Shown here one piece after another: positions 1 to 5,935 of a stretch of DNA of 5,935 nt. The DNA is taken from NCBI GenBank assembly GCA_945874815.1, contig CAMCIE010000098.1, positions 1-5,935 on the forward strand. The letters are read 5' to 3'. Within the stretch, counting starts at the first letter, position 1, and the number at the start of each line of letters is the position of its first letter. The translations under genes and the position numbers were made by a program. A model generated the notes under the pieces. It worked only from the letters and a program-made list of their open reading frames with translations, did not search any database and was not told the origin of the DNA. The DNA is from an uncultured Bacteroidales bacterium. GTDB lineage: Bacteria; Bacteroidota; Bacteroidia; Bacteroidales; UBA932.

Positions 1-2975
1 GTATCCCCTCATTCTCAGTATTATTGGTTATGGCTGTGCTCTCCCTGACAGGCATAGCCGCTCTTCCCATGCTGAACATCCAGTATAAGCCATCTTCTGC
101 AGACAGGACGATGACAGTGTCATTTTCTTATCCAGGTGCATCTCCCGAAATCGTAGAGGCAGAAGTGACATCCAGAATTGAGGGAATCATGGCACGTCTG
201 AGAGGCAGTACAGAGACCTCGTCCTTGTCATCATCCGGATATGGAAGTGCGTCAGTGAGTTTCAGCAAACGTACAGACCTGGCCGCAGCACGTCTGGAAC
301 TTGCCTCGGCCATCAGGAACATATACTCTGAACTTCCGGACGGGGTATCCTATCCCTCCATTTCCCACAAGGCCCGGGGACAGAAGGCAACAACGGCACT
401 ATCCTACCTTATAAAGGGCAACCTTCCCTCACAGGAGATAGAAAGATATGTCCGTGAGCACGTTATGCCTGATATCTCTTCCATAAATGGAGTTGATAAC
501 GTATCGCTTCATGGTGCAACTCCATATCACTGGGTGATAACATTCGATGCGGCCAGAGCCGCGTCTGCAGGAGTGATCCCTTCAGACATCGCGGAAGCAT
601 TCAGGAATGCATATTCGGAGACACTGATCGGATTATCCGATACAGGGAACCAGACCATGATTGTACGACTTGCTTCAATGAATGCCGGCGAGGATTTCGG
701 AAACATCCCCGTGAAGAATGCCGCAGGAAGGAATGTCCGTCTGGCTGATATCGCTTCCTGGGATTATGAAGAGTCGCTTCCAGAGTCATACTATAGGGTC
801 AACGGCCTGAATACCATTACATTATCTGTCGGAGTGGCTTCTGATGCCAACCTTCTGAAGGTGACAAGAAATGTCAGGGAGAGGATGTCGGAGCTTCAGC
901 ATGGTTTTCCACAGGAGATAACAGCCGGCATAGCATACGATTCCTCGGAATATGTATCAGAAGAACTTGACAAGATTTATCTGCGTACCGGCCTTTGCAT
1001 TCTTGTACTGCTGCTTTTTGTGTTTCTTGTGAGCCGTTCGTGGAGATACATGCTCATAATCGTCATCACCCTTGCAGTGAATCTCCTGACAAGCCTTGCC
1101 ATTTATGCATTTGCCGGAATCAGCATCCATATTTACACCCTTGCCGGAATCACAGTCTCGCTCGGCATAATCATAGACACATCCATCGTGATGATTGACC
1201 ATTATGCCCGTTTCCGGGACAAAGGAGCATTCCCGTCATTGGTCGCTGCCGTCGGCACCACGATTGCCGCCCTAATGATGGTCCTGCTGCTACCGGAGAG
1301 CGAGAAGGCTAACCTGAAAGATTTCATCTGGGTGATTGCTCTCAATCTTGCCGTATCGCTTGTAATTTCATGGCTGTTCATTCCCGCCCTTCTGGACTAT
1401 CTCCCTGTCCGGCCTGCATCTTCAAGTCACTCAATGAGAAAAATGAGGCGTACTGCCAAACTGACCTGCAGATACAGAAATTACATAGGATGGGGACTGC
1501 AACACAGATGGTTATATTTCGTTGTGTTCATTCTTGCTTTCGGACTGCCTCTGTGGTCTTTCTGGAAGTCTTTGCCAAGATCCGATTTCTACCGTGAGCC
1601 GCAGCAGAATAAACTTTACATCCATGCCGGAATGTTGGAAGGCTGTACCGTCCACCAGCTCAATGAAGTGGTAAAGTATATGGAAAACTACCTTGCCGCA
1701 TTTGATGAGATAAAGGTGTTCACAACGGAGATTTCTTCTTATGACGACGCCTCAATCACTGTCGAATTCAAACCTGAATATGAATATACTTCATTCCCTT
1801 CCCGGCTCAAGTCTCAGGTAACCTCGATGGCAATAAATTTCGGTGGAGCGAACTGGTCAATCTATGGAATCGATGAAAACGGCTTCAACAACAACATCAT
1901 TACCGGCCACAGATCCCACGAGATAGTGCTTAATGGATATAATTACCGTCAATTGCGGCAATATGCCGATTATCTGGTGGAATATCTTTCCCGCAACAGG
2001 AGGATATCCGGAGCGGAAGTCTGGGGACTGGGACGTGGGGGAAAGCCCCGGACAGAATTCAATATGGAATATAATTTCGAGAGGATGGCCGCCTCAGGCA
2101 TTACTCCACATCAGTATTATTCTGCATTGTCCTCCCAACTTTATGACAGGAAGATTTCTGCAATCAGTAACGGCGGGAATCTGGTGGATGTCGTTCTGCG
2201 TTCGTCTGAGCTGGAAGGATATGATTATTGGCATGTGCTTAACTCTCCGGTATGGGTGTCGGATGTGGCTGTGCCTTTGAAGGATATAGGCAGCATTGAA
2301 AAGAGGCTTTCCGGTGTTAATATAAGAAAGAAACAGCAGTCGTACCAAATCAGGGTATGCTTCGATTTCATCGGCAGCTACGAGCTCTCCAAGAAGGTAA
2401 TCAGCTCAGCCGTGGACCACATGAACGGCGAGGTCCTTCCGGTCGGGTACAAGGCTGTCAATCCCTCTGGCGGATGGTGGGATGACAACAAGGAAAGATA
2501 TGTCTGGCTCATCCTCCTCATCGTTGCCGTCATCTTCATAATGCTGGCCATCGCTTTCGAATCGTTAAGGTTGCCATTTGCGGTGATATTCATGATACCG
2601 GTTTCATTCATAGGCCTTTTCCTGATTTTCGGGTTGTCGGATCTGTCATTCGACCAGGGTGGCTTTGCAGCCTTGGTCATGCTGTGCGGAATAGTCGTAA
2701 ATGCAGGAATCTATATAGTCCTCACCTACAAAAGCATAATGAAGCGAAGGGGAGGCCTTCCATGCCTGAGAACATACACGAAGGCCTTCGGCTTGAAGGT
2801 CAGACCAATCATGTTGACGATGATATCAACTGTTCTCGGTCTGGTTCCTTTCCTTTCCGAAGGCCCTCATGAGATTTTCTGGTTTGATTTTGCCATCGGC
2901 ACCATAGGAGGAATGGCCTTCTCTGCCATTGCCGTCATCCTGCTCCTGCCGGTGTTTGCAATATCAAAGAAATAG
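1..2975 (+). CDS. RND-family efflux transporter permease subunit (AcrB/CusA-like), N-terminus cut by window edge
   Basis: This is the inner-membrane, proton-driven pump of a tripartite efflux system, which would work with a periplasmic adaptor and a TolC-like channel. The frame is open to base 1, so the in-frame TTG at 24 and ATG at 30 are not the true start; probably 10-20 residues are missing. Numbering from the TTG, the first helix lies at about 1-20, followed by a periplasmic porter domain (about 25-315), helices at about 321-340, 345-362, 371-393, 405-424 and 436-461, helix 7 at about 496-515, a second porter domain (about 520-820), and five helices from about 826 to 979. This doubled 1+5 helix plan is diagnostic of RND pumps. 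The helix-4 motif GIIIDTSIVMID holds the conserved Asp385 (AcrB Asp407). The adjacent Asp408 position is Thr, the Lys940 position is Asn893, and the Arg971 position is Lys925. About 990 residues are visible against the usual 1020-1060. Substrate (drug, metal or other) cannot be told: I could not recognise the CusA methionine set. Family assignment is secure. Confidence 0.95.
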   Translation, partial: IPSFSVLLVMAVLSLTGIAALPMLNIQYKPSSADRTMTVSFSYPGASPEIVEAEVTSRIEGIMARLRGSTETSSLSSSGYGSASVSFSKRTDLAAARLELASAIRNIYSELPDGVSYPSISHKARGQKATTALSYLIKGNLPSQEIERYVREHVMPDISSINGVDNVSLHGATPYHWVITFDAARAASAGVIPSDIAEAFRNAYSETLIGLSDTGNQTMIVRLASMNAGEDFGNIPVKNAAGRNVRLADIASWDYEESLPESYYRVNGLNTITLSVGVASDANLLKVTRNVRERMSELQHGFPQEITAGIAYDSSEYVSEELDKIYLRTGLCILVLLLFVFLVSRSWRYMLIIVITLAVNLLTSLAIYAFAGISIHIYTLAGITVSLGIIIDTSIVMIDHYARFRDKGAFPSLVAAVGTTIAALMMVLLLPESEKANLKDFIWVIALNLAVSLVISWLFIPALLDYLPVRPASSSHSMRKMRRTAKLTCRYRNYIGWGLQHRWLYFVVFILAFGLPLWSFWKSLPRSDFYREPQQNKLYIHAGMLEGCTVHQLNEVVKYMENYLAAFDEIKVFTTEISSYDDASITVEFKPEYEYTSFPSRLKSQVTSMAINFGGANWSIYGIDENGFNNNIITGHRSHEIVLNGYNYRQLRQYADYLVEYLSRNRRISGAEVWGLGRGGKPRTEFNMEYNFERMAASGITPHQYYSALSSQLYDRKISAISNGGNLVDVVLRSSELEGYDYWHVLNSPVWVSDVAVPLKDIGSIEKRLSGVNIRKKQQSYQIRVCFDFIGSYELSKKVISSAVDHMNGEVLPVGYKAVNPSGGWWDDNKERYVWLILLIVAVIFIMLAIAFESLRLPFAVIFMIPVSFIGLFLIFGLSDLSFDQGGFAALVMLCGIVVNAGIYIVLTYKSIMKRRGGLPCLRTYTKAFGLKVRPIMLTMISTVLGLVPFLSEGPHEIFWFDFAIGTIGGMAFSAIAVILLLPVFAISKK

Positions 2976-2976
2976 A

Positions 2977-4929
2977 TTATTTCATTGCGTCGATGCCGCT
3001 CTGAAGGAAGGCTACAAAGCCGGGGATGTCGAGGTCATATCCGCGGGTAGGGACGAGCTGCTCACCGTCAGGGGAGAGGAGCACGTAATTTGGCTGGGCA
3101 TTCACGTTGAACCTTGTACGGACAATATATGAATTGGCCCTTCCAAGCTGCTTGTAAACGTCACCGTTATCAGCCTTCACCCAGTCCTTTTCATCGAGCT
3201 TGCTCTTGTCGTCAGTATAAAGGGCAACAATCACGAAGTCATTCTTCAGCATGCCAAGAACGGTAGGATCGCTCCATACCCTGGACTCCATCTCACGGCA
3301 GTTCACGCAGCCGTGGCCGGTGATGTCCACAAATACTGGTTTACCCTCAGCCTTTGCAGCTGCAAGTCCTTCTTCAAGAGTGAAATATCCCTCAAGACCC
3401 AGAGGCAGGTGAAGACCATATCGCTCACCGGTGCTTCCTGCAGATGAAGTGCCTGTTGCAGAAGACGAAACGCTTCCCTGACCGATGACAAAATCCTGAG
3501 TGGTGATAGGAGGCAGGTAGCCGGACAAAGCTTTAAGCGGTGCACCGAACATGCCTGGAATCATATACACCACGAATGAGAATACTCCGATGGCCAGAGC
3601 AAGCCTCTTCACGGAAAGATGCTCTACCGGTTCATCGTTAGCAAAACGAATCTTTCCGAGCAGATAAAGTCCCAGCAGAGTAAAGACCACAATCCAGATG
3701 GCGAGGTAAACCTCCCTGTCGAGTATTCCCCAATGGTAGGTCTGGTCTGCAACGCTCAGGAACTTCAGACCGAGAGCAATCTCGATGAAACCGAGAACAA
3801 CCTTCACCGAGTTGAGCCATCCGCCGCCGCTCTGCTTGAATTTCTTCAGCAGGGAAGGGAAGAGAGCAAGAATGGTGAAAGGAAGTGCAAATGCGAGGGA
3901 GAAGGCAAGCATTGTGACAATAGGAGTCCAGAACTCGCCCTGAGTTGACTTGATGAGCACTGTTCCTACAATAGGACCTGTACATGAGAATGAAACAAGC
4001 ACGAGGGTGAGTGCCATGAAGAAAATGCCGAGAATACCGCCCTTGCCGGCTCCTTTGTCGCTCTTGTTCACAAGAGACTGTGGCAGAACGATTTCAAATG
4101 CGCCGAAGAATGAGGCTGCAAAAACCATGAACACCACGAAGAAGATGAGGTTTGGCAGCCAGTGCGTAGCAAGCCAGTTGAAGATGTCCGCAGTCACGGC
4201 ATCACCACCTACAATTCTGGTTATCAGAATGATAAGTGATATTGGAACTGTATAAAGCACTACGATGAAGAAGCCGTACATAATTGCCTTGAAGCGTCCC
4301 TGGGCAGGGCTTGACGAACCTTTCATGAAGAAAGAAACTGTCATCGGAACCATAGGGAAGACGCATGGCGTAAGGAGCATTGCAAATCCCCAGAGAATGG
4401 CTTCAAGTATAAGTGCCCAGATGGAAGAACCTTCGGAATCAGACCCGCCGATAACCGCCTCTTCGGCAACTGCCACGCTTGATGACAGGGCTATGTTGAA
4501 ATCGTAATATTCACTCTTGCATGTCTGGTCAGTGCAGGAATTTGTGAAGATGCTTCCCTTGAATGAACCGTTTTCCTGCTCCATGACAATGTCCTGGGCG
4601 ATTTGAATCATATCGTAGAAGCACTCCATCTTTCCACCCATTCCGTCATCCTCCAGAACGGGAGTGCCAAGGCAGTACAGTTCACCGCTTGGACGGCATC
4701 CCTGATATTCCGCATCAAAGATTTCGGTAGGGGAGAAAGAATCGGTCAGGGAATAGGTATGGTATCCGGAGGCAATCTTGCCGGTGAACACTACCTGAAG
4801 AAGCGAATCCTGTTTAGGTGTAATCTCAGTGCTCCAGCTTACAATCTTGCTCGGAGCAGATGGCTGAGCATAAGTTGCGACACCCGCGAGGAGTGCCGCA
4901 AACAACATGATGTTTCTGATGAATTTCAT
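2977..4929 (-). CDS. dsbD: DsbD-like protein-disulfide reductase (transmembrane thiol:disulfide interchange protein)
   Basis: The product carries electrons from cytoplasmic thioredoxin across the inner membrane to periplasmic partners (disulfide isomerases, cytochrome c maturation factors). All three DsbD modules are present in 650 residues. A signal peptide (Lys2, Arg5, then a hydrophobic core; cleavage probably after Ala21) supports the ATG at 4929. The N-terminal periplasmic domain (about 25-150) has the Cys132-x4-Cys137 pair. The membrane domain has about eight helices (near 171-190, 216-237, 260-280, 299-325, 334-356, 371-392, 404-426, 444-466), with Cys189 in LTPCVFPMVP and Cys316 in SFSCTGP as the membrane redox pair. 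A Ser/Thr/Gly-rich linker (about 485-502) leads to a C-terminal thioredoxin-fold domain with Cys541-Val-Asn-Cys544 and the cis-proline Pro613. All six expected redox cysteines are present, so the protein should be active. Three further cysteines (78, 86, 103) sit in the N-terminal domain. The gene starts 18 bases after rny on the same strand and ends one base from the convergent RND gene. ScsB-like or other specialised DsbD roles are possible. Confidence 0.95.
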   Translation of the reverse strand: MKFIRNIMLFAALLAGVATYAQPSAPSKIVSWSTEITPKQDSLLQVVFTGKIASGYHTYSLTDSFSPTEIFDAEYQGCRPSGELYCLGTPVLEDDGMGGKMECFYDMIQIAQDIVMEQENGSFKGSIFTNSCTDQTCKSEYYDFNIALSSSVAVAEEAVIGGSDSEGSSIWALILEAILWGFAMLLTPCVFPMVPMTVSFFMKGSSSPAQGRFKAIMYGFFIVVLYTVPISLIILITRIVGGDAVTADIFNWLATHWLPNLIFFVVFMVFAASFFGAFEIVLPQSLVNKSDKGAGKGGILGIFFMALTLVLVSFSCTGPIVGTVLIKSTQGEFWTPIVTMLAFSLAFALPFTILALFPSLLKKFKQSGGGWLNSVKVVLGFIEIALGLKFLSVADQTYHWGILDREVYLAIWIVVFTLLGLYLLGKIRFANDEPVEHLSVKRLALAIGVFSFVVYMIPGMFGAPLKALSGYLPPITTQDFVIGQGSVSSSATGTSSAGSTGERYGLHLPLGLEGYFTLEEGLAAAKAEGKPVFVDITGHGCVNCREMESRVWSDPTVLGMLKNDFVIVALYTDDKSKLDEKDWVKADNGDVYKQLGRANSYIVRTRFNVNAQPNYVLLSPDGEQLVPTRGYDLDIPGFVAFLQSGIDAMK

Positions 4930-4947
4930 AATTTATGATCGTATTCT
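4930..4947 (-). promoter_or_regulatory. Short rny-dsbD spacer with no Shine-Dalgarno sequence
   Basis: The 18 bases between the rny stop and the dsbD ATG read, on the coding strand, agaatacgatcataaatt. They contain no purine-rich GGAGG-like run at the usual distance; the bases just before the ATG are A/T only. This fits the known habit of Bacteroidota of starting translation with an A-rich leader and weak or absent Shine-Dalgarno pairing. The spacer is too short to hold a full promoter of its own together with a leader, so dsbD is probably translated from the rny transcript. That last point is inference. Confidence 0.55.
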
Positions 4948-5935
4948 TTATTTTGCAAATGCAACCGACCTGGTTTCACGGATGACGGTAATCTTGACCT
5001 GTCCCGGATAAACCATCTCTTCTTGAATCTTCTTGGCAATCTTTCCTGAAAGCTCTTCTGCATCATGGTCAGATACCTGGTCAGCACCGACAATGACTCT
5101 GAGTTCCCTTCCTGCCTGGATTGCATAAGTCTTGGTCACGCCCGGATAAGACTGGGCAATGTTCTCCATGTCCTTGAGTCTCTTGATATATGACTCGATA
5201 ACCTCGCGTCTTGCTCCAGGACGTGCACCTGAAATGGCGTCAGCTACCATCACAAGAGGTGAAATGATAGAAGTCATCTCCACTTCTTCATGGTGCGATC
5301 CTATGGCATTGCATACGTCAGGTTTCTCTTTGTATTTCTCAGCGAGCTTCATACCGAGAATTGCATGTGGCAGCTCTGGATCCTCGTCTGAGACTTTTCC
5401 GATATCGTGGAGAAGTCCGGCCCTCTTTGCTGTTTTTGGATTAAGTCCGAGCTCTGAAGCCATTGTGGCACAGATGTTTGCAACCTCACGGGCATGCTGG
5501 AGCAGATTCTGTCCGTAAGAAGAACGGTATTTCATCCTTCCGATGAGTTTCACCAGCTCGATATGCATGCCATGGATACCCAGGTCGATACATGTCCTCT
5601 TACCTGTCTCCATAATCTCGTCTTCGAGCTGCTTCTGAACCTTTGCAACCACTTCCTCGATACGGGCTGGATGGATACGTCCGTCAATCACAAGCTGGTG
5701 CAGGGCAAGACGTGCCACCTCTCTTCTTACCGGGTCGAATGCTGAAAGCAGGATTGCTTCCGGAGTGTCGTCAACCACAATCTCAACACCTGTTGCAGCC
5801 TCAAGCGCCCTGATGTTCCTTCCTTCCCTTCCGATGATGCGACCTTTGATCTCATCGCTGTCGATATGGAAGACAGTCACGGCATTCTCGATTGCAGTCT
5901 CGGAAGCAGTACGCTGTATTGTATTGATCACTATC
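4948..5935 (-). CDS. rny: Ribonuclease Y, C-terminal part (KH and HD domains), cut by window edge
   Basis: RNase Y is a membrane-anchored endoribonuclease that starts decay and processing of mRNA. The frame is open through the right edge, so the in-frame GTG at 5931 is internal. About 328 codons are visible against 510-520 in the family, so the N-terminal membrane helix and long coiled coil are outside the window. Numbering from that GTG, a KH RNA-binding domain covers about 18-90 with its GxxG loop as Gly34-Arg-Glu-Gly37. The HD phosphohydrolase domain follows, with the metal-binding set His146 (LLQHARE), His175-Asp176 (LLHDIGK, bases 5404-5409) and Asp231 (VADAISG). Also present are the family's [13 protein letters not shown] segment (here [10 protein letters not shown]), the [18 protein letters not shown] stretch and the C-terminal [13 protein letters not shown] tail ending in AFAK. 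All catalytic residues are intact. It is the upstream gene of the rny-dsbD pair. Identification is secure; the close match to Bacteroidales proteins is from memory. Confidence 0.98.
   Translation of the reverse strand, partial: IVINTIQRTASETAIENAVTVFHIDSDEIKGRIIGREGRNIRALEAATGVEIVVDDTPEAILLSAFDPVRREVARLALHQLVIDGRIHPARIEEVVAKVQKQLEDEIMETGKRTCIDLGIHGMHIELVKLIGRMKYRSSYGQNLLQHAREVANICATMASELGLNPKTAKRAGLLHDIGKVSDEDPELPHAILGMKLAEKYKEKPDVCNAIGSHHEEVEMTSIISPLVMVADAISGARPGARREVIESYIKRLKDMENIAQSYPGVTKTYAIQAGRELRVIVGADQVSDHDAEELSGKIAKKIQEEMVYPGQVKITVIRETRSVAFAK

Noticed and set aside
24..32. TTG at 24 or ATG at 30 as the start of the RND gene
   Set aside because: The same frame stays open to base 1 and the upstream codons (reading IPSFSVLL) match the beginning of the first RND transmembrane helix, so the true start is outside the window.
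957..1202. Open frame of 81 codons on the - strand within the RND gene
   Set aside because: It lies wholly antisense to a strongly conserved membrane segment and its His/Cys/Lys-rich translation resembles no protein domain; it is a shadow of the real gene.
1933..2280. Open frame of 115 codons on the + strand in another frame of the RND gene
   Set aside because: It overlaps the second porter domain, has no recognisable domain and its composition is that expected of an out-of-frame reading.
4927..4937. Small inverted repeat cataa-t-ttatg overlapping the dsbD start codon
   Set aside because: Five A/T-rich base pairs with a one-base loop cannot form a stable hairpin, and such a pattern is expected by chance; it is not supported as an operator or terminator.
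4603..4938. Open frame of 111 codons on the + strand opposite the start of dsbD
   Set aside because: It is antisense to the DsbD signal peptide and N-terminal domain, and its translation shows no signal peptide, motif or family resemblance.
5929..5931. GTG at 5931 as the start of the RNase Y gene
   Set aside because: It would give a 327-residue protein without the membrane anchor and coiled coil of RNase Y, and the frame is open beyond it to the edge.

Overview
The window looks like ordinary chromosomal DNA from a member of the Bacteroidota, most likely the order Bacteroidales. Three things point there: the RNase Y sequence closely resembles my recollection of Bacteroides-type RNase Y, the DsbD homologue has the domain arrangement common in that phylum, and the one visible internal gene start has an A/T-rich leader with no Shine-Dalgarno sequence. 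The genus cannot be fixed by eye. Base composition and coding style look even across the window, and I saw no sign of a mobile element, CRISPR array, tRNA or rRNA.

Layout. The left half (1-2975, + strand) is the inner-membrane pump of an RND efflux system, cut by the left edge so that only its extreme N-terminus is missing. It meets, tail to tail with a single base between the stop codons, a complete dsbD-like gene (2977-4929, - strand). This gene encodes a signal-peptide-bearing, eight-helix membrane protein that carries reducing power to the periplasm. Eighteen bases upstream of it on the same strand is the end of rny (4948 to the right edge, - strand), encoding RNase Y. Only its KH and HD nuclease domains and C-terminal tail are in view; the membrane anchor and coiled coil lie beyond the edge. 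Coding density is close to 100 percent and there is no gene-free stretch longer than 18 bases.

How the genes relate. rny and dsbD are close enough to be read from one transcript, with the promoter outside the window. Their functions (RNA decay and periplasmic thiol reduction) have no obvious link, so this is probably co-transcription rather than a pathway. The RND gene belongs to a different, convergent unit; its periplasmic adaptor and outer-membrane partner would be expected upstream, outside the window.

I did not find an undescribed biological system. The points worth a second look are modest: an altered proton-relay set in the RND pump, three additional cysteines in the periplasmic domain of DsbD, and the one-base convergent junction that leaves no room for a conventional terminator.
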